Below, piece by piece: positions 11,711 to 23,090 of a stretch of DNA of 64,000 nt (position 1 is the first letter of the stretch; every line of letters begins with the position of its first letter). The DNA comes from Harmothoe impar (Eukaryota > Annelida > Polychaeta > Phyllodocida > Polynoidae). The notes under the pieces are model-generated. The model was not told where the DNA came from, made no database searches, and saw only the letters and a list, made by a program, of their open reading frames with translations. The translations under genes and the position numbers were made by a program. Where the stretch lies: contig OX381705.1 in the NCBI GenBank assembly GCA_947462335.1, positions 4,578,703 through 4,642,702 of the forward strand, written 5' to 3'.

Positions 11711-12187
11711 CCAACCGGATTAAGAGTAAATGGGAATGTATAACTTTACATCAGCCGTAGCGTAATGGCCGCAGCTTCCTTAATTCTCGGCCGAATTGCA
11801 AAATTTGACTATCCATGCGTAGCCAGTAAAGCACTAAACCCCCCTGTGATGTCCAATCCTACCCTAGCCTTTTTGTAAACGATTGGCGAGAGTCCGTAAT
11901 CGCCGAACGTTAAAAACGAGAGTCGTTTTTTCACTAGAAAATGCATAGAAAATGAAGTTATGTATGGAACTTCGCGTTGTTGACATCAAACTGAGCGAAT
12001 TGTCAACAGCTATGCTCAGTATGAATTTCAGAGCAGAATTCATACCGGTTGTCTCAGGGCTGTTGATACAAGAAAATATGTTTGTTGATTTCTCGCTGGA
12101 TGACCAGTTAGAGTTTGGGCTTGTAGTACAAATTTTCCAAAAGGCCCGAGTCGGGCGCTCAACATGACACATGCCATTTGGACCAGG

Positions 12188-12194
12188 TATAAAA
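12188..12194 (+). promoter_or_regulatory. TATAAAA word in each 1,257-bp core unit (unit 3 instance)
   Basis: TATAAAA followed by CGTTGCCGAGCAGTGCG occurs once per core unit at the same place. It lies about 44 bases before a GGGACTTTCC word (12238-12247) nested in the inverted repeat CTATGG...CCATAG. The arrangement resembles a promoter, but no transcript can be inferred and the edge unit 1 lacks the TATA match. Confidence 0.25.
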
Positions 12195-12619
12195 CGTTGC
12201 CGAGCAGTGCGCTTCTCAAAACGGAAAGAAAGCCTATGGGACTTTCCATAGTGAAGGCACAGGGCACCCTCCCGCTCGGTCTAGCTCCCGCAGCTCCCTT
12301 CCCGCGCCGTCTCGGCATGAGTCGTTCGTCCCAGGCGGCCTTGGGAGGTCCCTGAGGAACCGCGACCGGTCCGTTCACCACCTGGTGGCTCGTACGGCTC
12401 ACAGTTTCCAAGTTGCCGTTTGGGCGGGAAAAAACGAAAAACGGCGGCAAAACACGACCCGTGCCAAATGGCCCTACCACAGACAGTCAGGATAGGGGAA
12501 AAAATCCTGTTTCCGACGCACCCGTTCCCGAGCCGATTGGAACCAGGAATCTGCTGGGAGAGCACCAACTCCAAAATAGAAATTAGTCACCCTATATGTA
12601 CTCTATGTACTCTGTAACT

Positions 12620-12905
12620 GCAGGGTTAAAGCAGCATGCTATCCACACAGGGTTAAAGCAGCATGCGGCCCTTACAGGGTTAAAGCAGAATGCTGCCCTT
12701 ACAGGGTTAAAGCAGCATGTGACCCATACAGGGTTAAAGCACTGTGCAGACCTCATAGGTTAGACCACCATGCTGGCCTTACAGGGTCAAGGCAGCATGT
12801 GACCCATACAGGGTTAAAGCACCCTGCTGCCCTTACAGGGTAAAGGTGCCATGTGGCCCTTACAGGATTAGAGCACCATGTCGCCAAGACAGGGTTAAAT
12901 CAGCA
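12620..12905. repeat. 27-bp minisatellite block (unit 3 example; one in every unit)
   Basis: About 10-11 copies of a 27-base motif whose core is ACAGGGTTAAAGCAGCATG followed by eight variable bases, often ending CCC plus two. The same block lies in unit 1 (about 10112-10402), unit 2 (about 11363-11655) and then every 1,257 bases to unit 10 (about 22396-22680). Because 27 is divisible by three, a nine-residue repeat (VKAACDPYR type) reads open in one frame, which inflates ORF length without implying a gene. Confidence 0.85.
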
Positions 12906-15900
12906 TGGTCTTTTCCACCCATTCTTTATTGTCCCTTTGAGTTTGTATTAAACAAACAGATAGCCACCCAACCGGATTAAGAGTAAATGGGAATGTATAA
13001 CTTTACATCAGCCGTAGCGTAATGGCCGCAGCTTCCTTGATTCTCGGCCGAATTGCAAAATTTGACTATCCACGCGTAGCCAGTAAAGCACTAAACCCCC
13101 CTGTGATGTCCAATCCTACCCTAGCCTTTTTGTAAACGATTGGCGAGAGTCCGTAATCGCCGAACGTTAAAAACGAGAGTCGTTTTTTCACTAGAAAATG
13201 CATAGAAAATGAAGTTATCTATGGAACTTCGCGTTGTTGACATCAAACTGAGCGCATTGTCAACAGCTATGCGCAGTATGAATTTCAGAGCAGAATTCAT
13301 ACCGGTTGTCTCAGGGCTATTGATACAAGAAAATATGTTTGTTGATTTCTCGCTGGATGACCAGTTAGAGTTTGGGCTTGTAGTACAAATTTTCCAAAAG
13401 GCCCGAGTCGGGCGCTCAACATGACACATGCCATTTGGACCAGGTATAAAACGTTGCCGAGCAGTGCGCTTCTCAAAACGGAAAGAAAGCCTATGGGACT
13501 TTCCATAGTGAAGGCACAGGGCACCCTCCCGCTCGGTCTAGCTCCCGCAGCTCCCTCCCCGCGCCGTCTCGGCATGAGTCGTTCGTCCCAGGCAGCCTTG
13601 GGAGGTCCCTGAGGAACCGCGACCGGTCCGTTCACCACCTGGTGGCTCGTACGGCTCACAGTTTCCAAGTTGCCGTTTGGGCGGGAAAAAACGAAAAACG
13701 GCGGCAAAACACGACCCGTGCCAAATGGCCCTACCACAGACAGTCAGGATAGGGGAAAAAATCCTGTTTCCGACGCACCCGTTCCCGAGCCGATTGGAAC
13801 CAGGAATCTGCTGGGAGAGCACCAACTCCAAAATAGAAATTAGTCACCCTATATGTACTCTATGTACTCTGTAACTGCAGGGTTAAAGCAGCATGCTATC
13901 CACACAGGGTTAAAGCAGCATGCGGCCCTTACAGGGTTAAAGCAGAATGCTGCCCTTACAGGGTTAAAGCAGCATGTGACCCATACAGGGTTAAAGCACT
14001 GTGCAGACCTCATAGGTTAGACCACCATGCTGGCCTTACAGGGTCAAGGCAGCATGTGACCCATACAGGGTTAAAGCACCCTGCTGCCCTTACAGGGTAA
14101 AGGTGCCATGTGGCCCTTACAGGATTAGAGCACCATGTCGCCAAGACAGGGTTAAATCAGCATGGTCTTTTCCACCCATTCTTTATTGTCCCTTTGAGTT
14201 TGTATTAAACAAACAGATAGCCACCCAACCGGATTAAGAGTAAATGGGAATGTATAACTTTACATCAGCCGTAGCGTAATGGCCGCAGCTTCCTTGATTC
14301 TCGGCCGAATTGCAAAATTTGACTATCCACGCGTAGCCAGTAAAGCACTAAACCCCCCTGTGATGTCCAATCCTACCCTAGCCTTTTTGTAAACGATTGG
14401 CAAGAGTCCGTAATCGCCGAACGTTAAAAACGAGAGTCGTTTTTTCACTAGAAAATGCATAGAAAATGAGGTTATCTATGGAACTTCGCGTAGTTGACAT
14501 CAAACTGAGCGCATTGTCAACAGCTATGCGCAGTATGAATTTCAGAGCAGAATTCATAGTGGTTGTCTCAGGGCTGTTGATACAAGAAAATATGTTTGTT
14601 GATTTCTCACTGGATGACCAGTTAGAGTTTGGGCTTGTAGTACAAATTTTCCAAAAGGCCCGAGTCGGGCGCTCAACATGACACATGCCATTTGGACCAG
14701 GTATAAAACGTTGCCGAGCAGTGCGCTTCTCAAAACGGAAAGAAAGCCTATGGGACTTTCCATAGTGAAGGCACAGGGCACCCTCCCGCTCGGTCTAGCT
14801 CCCGCAGCTCCCTTCCCGCGCCGTCTTGGCATGAGTCGCTCGTCCCAGGCGGCCTTGGGAGGTCCCTGAGGAACCGCGACCGGTCCGTTCACCACCTGGT
14901 GGCTCGTACGGCTCACAGTTTCTAAGTTGCCGTTTGGGCGGGAAAAAACAAAAAACGGCGGCAAAACACGACCCGTGCCAAATGGCCCTACCACAGACAG
15001 TCAGGATAGGGGAAAAAATCCTGTTTCCGACGCACCCGTTCCCGAGCCGATTGGAACCAGGAATCTGCTGGGAGAGCACCAACTCCAAAATAGAGATTAG
15101 TCACCCTATATGTACTCTATGTACTCTGTAACTGCAGGGTTAAAGCAGCATGCTATCCACACAGGGTTAAAGCAGCATGCGGCCCTTACAGGGTTAAAGC
15201 AGAATGCTGCCCTTACAGGGTTAAAGCAGCATGTGACCCATACAGGGTTAAAGCACTGTGCAGACCTCATAGGTTAGACCACCATGCTGGCCTTACAGGG
15301 TCAAGGCAGCATGTGACCCATACAGGGTTAAAGCACCCTGCTGCCCTTACAGCGTAAAGGTGCCATGTGGCCCTTACAGGATTAGAGCACCATGTCGCCA
15401 AGACAGGGTTAAATCAGCACGGTCTTTTCCACCCATTCTTTATTGTCCCTTTGAGTTTGTATTAAACAAACAGATAGCCACCCAACCGGATTAAGAGTAA
15501 ATGGGAATGTATAACTTTACATCAGCCGTAGCGTAATGGCCGCAGCTTCCTTAATTCTTGGCCGAATTGCAAAATTTGACCATCCATTCGTAGCCAGTGA
15601 AGCACTGAACCCCCCTGTGATGTCCAATCCTACCCTAGCCTTTTTGTAAACGATTGGCGAGAGTCCGTAATCGCCGAACGTTAAAAACGAGAGTCGTTTT
15701 TTCACTAGAAAATGCATAGAAAATGAAGTTATCTATGGAACTTCGCGTTGTTGACATCAAACTGAGCGCATTGTCAACAGCTATGCGCAGTATGAATTTC
15801 AGAGCAGAATTCATACCGGTTGTCTCAAGGCTGTTGATACAAGAAAATATGTTTGTTGATTTCTCGCTGGATGACCAGTTAGAGTTTGGGCTTGTAGTAC

Positions 15901-18900
15901 AAATTTTCCAAAAGGCCCGAGTCGGGCGCTCAACATGACACATGCCATTTGGACCAGGTATAAAACGTTGCCGAGCAGTGCGCTTCTCAAAACGGAAAGA
16001 AAGCCTATGGGACTTTCCATAGTGAAGGCACAGGGCACCCTCCCGCTCGGTCTAGCTCCCGCAGCTCCCTTCCCGCGCCGTCTCGGCATGAGTCGCTCGT
16101 CCCAGGCGGCCTTGGGAGGTCCCTGAGGAACCGCGACCGGTCCGTTCACCACCTGGTGGCTCGTACGGCTCACAGTTTCCAAGTTGCCGTTTGGGCGGGA
16201 AAAAACAAAAAACGGCGGCAAAACACGACCCGTGCCAAATGGCCCTACCACAGACAGTCAGGATAGGGGAAAAAATCCTGTTTCCGACGCACCCGTTCCC
16301 GAGCCGATTGGAACCAGGAATCTGCTGGGAGAGCACCAACTCCAAAATAGAGATTAGTCACCCTATATGTACTCTATGTACTCTGTAACTGCAGGGTTAA
16401 AGCAGCATGCTATCCACACAGGGTTAAAGCAGCATGCGGCCCTTACAGGGTTAAAGCAGAATGCTGCCCTTACAGGGTTAAAGCAGCATGTGACCCATAC
16501 AGGGTTAAAGCACTGTGCATACCTCATAGGTTAGACCACCATGCTGGCCTTACAGGGTCAAGGCAGCATGTGACCCATACAGGGTTAAAGCACCCTGCTG
16601 CCCTTACAGGGTAAAGGTGCCATGTGGCCCTTACAGGATTAGAGCACCATGTCGCCAAGACAGGGTTAAATCAGCATGGTCTTTTCCACCCATTCTTTAT
16701 TGTCCCTTTGAGTTTGTATTAAACAAACAGATAGCCACCCAACCGGATTAAGAGTAAATGGGAATGTATAACTTTACATCAGCCGTAGCGTAATGGCCGC
16801 AGCTTCCTTAATTCTTGGCCGAATTGCAAAATTTGACCATCCACGCGTAGCCAGTGAAGCACTGAACCCCCCTGTGATGTCCAATCCTACCCTAGCCTTT
16901 TTGTAAAAGATTGGCGAGAGTCCGTAATCGCCGAACGTTAAAAACGAGAGTCGTTTTTTCACTAGAAAATGCATAGAAAATGAAGTTATCTATGGAACTT
17001 CGCGTTGTTGACATCAAACTGAGCGCATTGTCAACAGCTATGCGCAGTATGAATTTCAGAGCAGAATTCATACCGGTTGTCTCAGGGCTGTTGATACAAG
17101 AAAATATGTTTGTTGATTTCTCGCTGGATGACCAGTTAGAGTTTGGGCTTGTAGTACAAATTTTCGGAAAGGCCCGAGTCGGGCGCTCAACATGACACAT
17201 GCCATTTGGACCAGGTATAAAACGTTGCCGAGCAGTGCGCTTCTCAAAACGGAAAGAAAGCCTATGGGACTTTCCATAGTGAAGGCACAGGGCACCCTCC
17301 CGCTCGGTCTAGCTCCCGCAGCTCCCTTCCCGCGCCGTCTCGGCATGAGTCGCTCGTCCCAGGCGGCCTTGGGAGGTCCCTGAGGAACCGCGACCGGTCC
17401 GTTCACCACCTGGTGGCTCGTACGGCTCAGTTTCCAAGTTGCCGTTTGGGCGGGAAAAAACGAAAAACGGCGGCAAAACACGACCCGTGCCAAATGGCCC
17501 TACCACAGACAGTCAGGATAGGGGAAAAAATCCTGTTTCCGACGCACCCGTTCCCGAGCCGATTGGAACCAGGAATCTGCTGGGAGAGCACCAACTCCAA
17601 AATAGAGATTAGTCACCCTATATGTACTCTATGTACTCTGTAACTGCAGGGTTAAAGCAGCATGCTATCCACACAGGGTTAAAGCAGCATGCGGCCCTTA
17701 CAGGGTTAAAGCAGAATGCTGCCCTTACAGGGTTAAAGCAGCATGTGACCCATACAGGGTTAAAGCACTGTGCAGACCTCATAGGTTAGACCACCATGCT
17801 GGCCTTACAGGGTCAAGGCAGCATGTGACCCATACAGGGTTAAAGCACCCTGCTGCCCTTACAGGGTAAAGGTGCCATGTGGCCCTTACAGGATTAGAGC
17901 ACCATGTCGCCAAGACAGGGTTAAATCAGCATGGTCTTTTCCACCCATTCTTTATTGTCCCTTTGAGTTTGTATTAAACAAACAGATAGCCACCCAACCG
18001 GATTAAGAGTAAATGGGAATGTATAACTTTACATCAGCCGTAGCGTAATGGCCCCAGTTTCCTTAATTCTCGGCCGAATTGCAAAATTTGACTATCCACG
18101 CGTAGCCAGTAAAGCACTAAACCCCCCTGTGATGTCCAATCCTACCCTAGCCTTTTTGTAAACGATTGGCGAGAGTCCGTAATCGCCGAACGTTAAAAAC
18201 GAGAGTCGTTTTTTCACTAGAAAATGCATAGAAAATGAAGTTATCTATGGAACTTCGCGTTGTTGACATCAAACTGAGTGCATTGTCAACAGCTATGCGC
18301 ATTATGAATTTCAGAGCAGAATTCATACCGGTTGTCTCAGGGCTGTTGATACAAGAAAATATGTTTGTTGATTTCTCGCTGGATGACCAGTTAGAGTTTG
18401 GGCTTGTAGTACAAATTTTCCAAAAGGCCCGAGTCGGGCGCTCAACATGACACATGCCATTTGGACCAGGTATAAAACGTTGCCGAGCAGTGCGCTTCTC
18501 AAAACGGAAAGAAAGCCTATGGGACTTTCCATAGTGAAGGCACAGGGCACCCTCCCGCTCGGTCTAGCTCCCGCAGCTCCCTTCCCGTGCCGTCTCGGCA
18601 CGAGTCGCTCGTCCCAGGCGGCCTTGGGAGGTCCCTGAGGAACCGCGACCGGTCCGTTCACCACCTGGTGGCTCGTACGGCTCACAGTTTCCAAGTTGCC
18701 GTTTGGGCGGGAAAAAACGAAAAACGGCGGCAAAACACGACCCGTGCCAAATGGCCCTACCACAGACAGTCAGGATAGGGGAAAAAATCTTGTTTCCGAC
18801 GCACCCGTTCCCGAGCCGATTGGAACCAGGAATCTGCTGGGAGAGCACCAACTCCAAAATAGAGATTAGTCACCCTATATGTACTCTATGTACTCTGTAA

Positions 18901-20436
18901 CTGCAGGGTTAAAGCAGCATGCTATCCACACAGGGTTAAAGCAGCATGCGGCCCTTACAGGGTTAAAGCAGAATGCTGCCCTTACAGGGTTAAAGCAGCA
19001 TGTGACCCATACAGGGTTAAAGCACTGTGCAGACCTCATAGGTTAGACCACCATGCTGGCCTTACAGGGTCAAGGCAGCATGTGACCCATACAGGGTTAA
19101 AGCACCCTGCTGCCCTTACAGGGTAAAGGTGCCATGTGGCCCTTACAGGATTAGAGCACCATGTCGCCCAGACAGGGTTAAATCAGCATGGTCTTTTTCA
19201 CCCATTCTTTATTGTCCCTTTGAGTTTGTATTAAATAAACAGATAGCCACCCAACCGGATTAAGAGTAAATGGGAATGTATAACTTTACATCAGCCGTAG
19301 CGTAATGGCCGCAGCTTCTTTAATTCTTGGCCGAATTGCAAAATTTGACCATCCACGCGTAGCCAGTGAAGCACTGAACCCCCCTGTGATGTCCAATCCT
19401 ACCCTAGCCTTTTTGTAAACGATTGGCGAGAGTCCGTAATCGCCGAACGTTAAAAACGAGAGTCGTTTTTTCACTAGAAAATGCATAGAAAATGAAGTTA
19501 TCTATGGAACTTCGCGTTGTTGACATCAAACTGAGCGAATTGTCAACAGCTATGCGCAGTATGAATTTCAGAGCAGAATTCATACCGGTTGTCTCAGGGC
19601 TGTTGATACAAGAAAATATGTTTGTTGATTTCTCGCTGGATGACCAGTTAGAGTTTGGGCTTGTAGTACAAATTTTCCGAAAGGCCCGAGTCGGGCGCTC
19701 AACATGACACATGCCATTTGGACCAGGTATAAAACGTTGCCGAGCAGTGCGCTTCTCAAAACGGAAAGAAAGCCTATGGGACTCTCCATAGTGAAGGCAC
19801 AGGGCACCCTCCCGCTCGGTCTAGCTCCCGCAGCTCCCTTCCCGCGCCGTCTCGGCATGAGTCGCTCGTCCCAGGCGGCCTTGGGAGGTCCCTGAGGAAC
19901 CGCGACCGGTCCGTTCACCACCTGGTGGCTCGTACGGCTCACAGTTTCCAAGTTGCCGTTTGGGCGGGAAAAAACGAAAAACGGCGGCAAAACACGACCC
20001 GTGCCAAATGGCCCTACCACAGACAGTCAGGATAGGGGAAAAAATCCTGTTTCCGACGCACCCGTTCCCGAGCCGATTGGAACCAGGAATCTGCTGGGAG
20101 AGCACCAACTCCAAAATAGAGATTAGTCACCCTATATGTACTCTATGTACTCTGTAACTGCAGGGTTAAAGCAGCATGCTATCCACACAGGGTTAAAGCA
20201 GCATGCGGCCCTTACAGGGTTAAAGCAGAATGCTGCCCTTACAGGGTTAAAGCAGCATGTGACCCATACAGGGTTAAAGCACTGTGCAGACCTCATAGGT
20301 TAGACCACCATGCTGGCCTTACAGGGTCAAGGCAGCATGTGACCCATACAGGGTTAAAGCACCCTGCTGCCCTTACAGGGTAAAGGTGCCATGTGGCCCT
20401 TACAGGATTAGAGCACCATGTCGCCCAAACAGGGTT

Positions 20437-21414
20437 TGTTTGTTTGTTTGTAATTCTTTATTTATACTGTCCGATTCATAGGCTTATAGCCTGTATTATT
20501 GTAAAGAACAGTGTATACTAATGGCAACCACTGAACAAGCTCATCTCGTATGGATGAGTGTGCTCAGTGGATCCATTTATACCATGATGGAATTGGTATA
20601 TATAATATGCCATGATGTTAATCAGCATATGGGTGAAATATGACTATGTTAGTATATTAAATCAAAAATTTTTATATGTAATTTGTTAGGTTAATGAGAT
20701 GGTAAAGATGATGATAAAGATGATATGTGTGCAAGGGCCTTTTCTTCATAAAAATCGAAGGCAAATAAATGATAATTGGCTTGACTCTTAGTATATATTA
20801 TACCATTATTACTACCTTATGAGATCATGTATTTATACATAATCTCACAGATAGGTTGGGTCGAGACCCCCTATCCCCCCTCCCCCATCTAAATATCTGG
20901 GAGTAGATCAATAAGATCTTCATATTTCCCATTTAACCATGAGATGAATTTGACCTCATTGTCAATCTCCCTGGTTTCTACTAACTGTTTATTCCACTCT
21001 ATGGATAATCTATAGCTTAATTTCTTTCTACTAATGGGATTTTTGGGTATAACTACAGTCATTAGAGTACCGTCATGCATTCTTGTTCTAATGTCCCTTG
21101 TATCTATATTTGCCTCTTTCTGAGCAGCTTTGAAACTAGCCATTTCAAGATGTTTACTTCTTCTCTCCTTGAGTGTGTTTACCCTGATAACTTTTCTTAA
21201 CTTTTCTGTGTTTACAGTTTCCTTATTTCTAAGGGCTGTCTTCACTCCACCATTAATTTGAGTTTGAAGCTTACTCAAATGAGTATCAGTACATATCATG
21301 TAAAGTATGTCTCCATAGTCCAGAGCAGGCATAATCATCCGTTTCAACACACTTATAGCAGCATGGCTAGGCATTTTTAGCCTTATTCTTCTAAATAAAT
21401 ACAATCTGAAATCC
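20437..21414 (-). mobile_element. 5'-truncated non-LTR retrotransposon (LINE) inserted in the satellite
   Basis: About 978 bases foreign to the array. On the minus strand it contains the last 175 codons of a reverse-transcriptase ORF, about 450 bases of 3' UTR, an AATAAA-like word near 20458-20463 and a terminal (AAAC)n simple-repeat tail at 20437-20451. Truncation at the 5' end and a short tandem tail at the 3' end are typical LINE features. No target-site duplication is visible and one target base seems lost, which is atypical of standard target-primed insertion. Subfamily (CR1, RTE, Jockey or other) cannot be fixed from this fragment. Confidence 0.75.
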
Positions 21415-21416
21415 AA
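20889..21416 (-). pseudogene. C-terminal fragment of a LINE reverse-transcriptase protein
   Basis: About 175 codons, open from the 5' truncation point to TAG at 20889-20891. It carries the post-RT region usual in non-LTR elements: a P-A-L-D-Y-G-D-I-L-Y segment, then a K-L-Q-T-Q-I-N-G-G-V-K stretch, then L-K-E-R-R-S-K-H-L and a run of basic residues. The catalytic YxDD region and the endonuclease would lie upstream and are missing, so this copy cannot mobilise itself. There is no native start codon, because the reading frame simply enters from the truncated edge. The insertion is recent enough that the frame is intact. Confidence 0.7.
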
Positions 21417-21484
21417 TCAGCATGGTCTTTTTCACCCATTCTTTATTGTCCCTTTGAGTTTGTATTAAACAAACAGATAGCCAC

Positions 21485-22705
21485 CCAACCGGATTAAGAG
21501 TAAATGGGAATGTATAACTTTACATCAGCCGTAGCGTAATGGCCGCAGCTTCCTTAATTCTTGGCCGAATTGCAAAATTTGACTATCCACGCGTAGCCAG
21601 TGAAGCACTGAACCCCCCTGTGATGTCCAATCCCACCCTAGCCTTTTTGTAAACGGTTGGCGAGAGTCCGTAATCGCCGAACGTTAAACACGAGAGTCGT
21701 TTTTTCACTATAAAATGCATAGAAAATGAACTTATCAATGGAACTTCGCGTTGTTGACATCAAACTGAGCGCATTGTCAACAGCTATGCTCAGTATGAAT
21801 TTAGGAGCAGAATTCAGACCGGTTGTCTCAGGGCTATTGATACAAAAATATATGTTTGTTGATTTTTCGCTGGATGACCAGTTAGAGTTTGGGCTTGTAG
21901 TACAAATTTTTTGAAAGGCCCGAGTCGGGCGCTCAACATGACAGATGCCATTTGGACCAGGTATAAAACGTTGCCGAGCAGTGCGCTTCTCCAAACGGAA
22001 AGAAAGCCTATGGGACTTTCCATAGTGAAGGCACAGGGCACCCTCCCGCTCGGTCTAGCTCCCGCAGCTCCCTTCCCACGCCGTCTCGGCACGAGTCGCT
22101 CGTCCCAGGCGGCCTTGGGAGGTCCCTGAGGAACCGCGACCGGTCCGTTCACCACCTGGTGGCTCGTACGGCTCACAGTTTCCAAGTTGCCGTTTGGGCG
22201 GGAAAAAACGAAAAACGGCGGCAAAACACGACCCGTGCCAAATGGCCCTACCACAGACAGTCAGGATAGGGGAAAAAATCCTGATTCCGACGCACCCGTT
22301 CCCGAGCCGATTGGAACCAGGAATCTGCTGGGAGAGCACCAACTCCAAAATAGAAATTAGTCACCCTATATGTACTCTATGTACTCTGTAACTGCAGGGT
22401 TAAAGCAGCATGCTATCCACACAGGGTTAAAGCAGCATGCGGCCCTTACAGGGTTAAAGCAGAATGCTGCCCTTACAGGGTTAAAGCAGCATGTGACCCA
22501 TACAGGGTTAAAGCACTGTGCAGACCTCATAGGTTAGACCACCATGCTGGCCTTACAGGGTCAAGGCAGCATGTGACCCATACAGGGTTAAAGCACCCTG
22601 CTGCCCTTACAGGGTAAAGGTGCCATGTGGCCCTTACAGGATTAGAGCACCATGTCGCCCAGACAGGGTTAAATCAGCATGGTCTTTTTCACCCATTCTT
22701 TATTG
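21485..22705. repeat. Unit 10 of the 1,257-bp array (diverged, 3' truncated)
   Basis: The last unit has private changes (for example ATTTAGGAGCAGAATTCAGA and GACAGATGCC). It stops at TTCTTTATTG, about 36 bases before the normal end of a unit and before the GTTTGT/ACAAAC hairpin. It is followed by a misplaced piece of its own interior. Confidence 0.8.
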
Positions 22706-22754
22706 AAAGGCCCGAGTCGGGCGCTCAACATGACAGATGCCATTTGGACCAGGT
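22706..22754. other. Chimeric 49-bp junction between the two satellite arrays
   Basis: This is a copy of unit 10 bases 21914-21962. It includes the GACAGATGCC variant found only in unit 10 (core units have GACACATGCC), so it derives from that unit. The left join shares TTG with the interior site and the right join shares GT with the 180-bp monomer. Short microhomologies of this kind suit template switching or end joining. Confidence 0.75.
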
Positions 22755-23090
22755 TTAGTCAATCTTGAAAAAAGGGATGATTTCAAAGAAGAAGTTAGTC
22801 CCAAATGTGAGGTTGATCCAAAGAAGTAAGTCCCAAATGTGAAGTTGATAAAAAATTCCTTTTCAATCTCAGCCATTTGGTCAATGCTTGTTGTAAGGTC
22901 AATGCCATGGACATAGTCACTCCCGAATGCAAAGTCACTCAAAAACTGATAGTCAATTCCAAAAGTTTAGTCAATCTTGAAAAAAGGGATTATTTCAATG
23001 AGGAAGTTACTCCCAAATGTGAGGTTGATCCAAAGAAGTAAGTCCCAAATGTGAAGTTGATGAAAAATTCCTTTTCAATCTCAGCCATTT
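22755..23090. repeat. Left-edge 212-bp variant monomers
   Basis: The first two monomers are 212 bases long (GTCAATCTTG at 22758 and 22970). Each carries the same 32-base extra piece after GTTGATCCAAA, in which an AAGAAGTAAGTCCC word repeats part of the preceding submotifs. The shared insertion shows that one monomer was copied from the other after the event. The insertion shifts the reading frame. Confidence 0.75.

Larger units (their letters stand above)
11711..19250. repeat. Units 3-8, homogenised core of the 1,257-bp array
   Basis: Six consecutive units start at 11711, 12968, 14225, 15482, 16739 and 17994, differing by only scattered single bases. Unit 7 is 1,255 bases because it lost two bases (CA) near 17,429. 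Such near-identity along the array indicates recent amplification or ongoing homogenisation. Confidence 0.9.
19251..21484. repeat. Unit 9 of the 1,257-bp array, interrupted by a LINE
   Basis: Total length 2,234, equal to 1,257 plus 977. The unit runs normally to CAGGGTT at 20436, is interrupted by foreign sequence, and resumes at AATCAGCATGG (about 21,415). The intact unit reads CAGGGTTAAATCAGC at this point, so one A is missing at the junction. Confidence 0.85.
9234..22705. repeat. Tandem array of ten ~1,257-bp satellite units
   Basis: The start word CCAACCGGATTAAGAGTAAA (CCAAACC in units 1-2) recurs at 9234, 10456, 11711, 12968, 14225, 15482, 16739, 17994, 19251 and 21485. Spacing is 1222, 1255, 1257, 1257, 1257, 1257, 1255 and 1257, then 2234 because of an inserted LINE. 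Each unit has a left part with a TATAAAACG word, a GC-rich middle and a right block of 27-bp repeats, then the hairpin word GTTTGTATTAAACAAAC. Units 3-9 are almost identical, whereas units 1, 2 and 10 at the edges are diverged. Parallel ORFs of 62-146 codons recur on both strands in every unit and overlap each other. None matches a protein I know, so they are treated as by-products of repetition. The unit does not contain recognisable 5S, U-snRNA, histone or rRNA sequence. Confidence 0.9.

Noticed and set aside
11864..22391. Recurrent 62-146-codon ORFs on both strands in each 1,257-bp unit
   Set aside because: Several mutually overlapping frames recur equally because the DNA is repeated. No frame shows known domains, consistent starts or preferential conservation.
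10112..22680. Interstitial telomere repeats, because the 27-bp unit contains AGGGTTA
   Set aside because: The word occurs once per 27 bases in a longer unrelated motif. There are no runs of TTAGGG.
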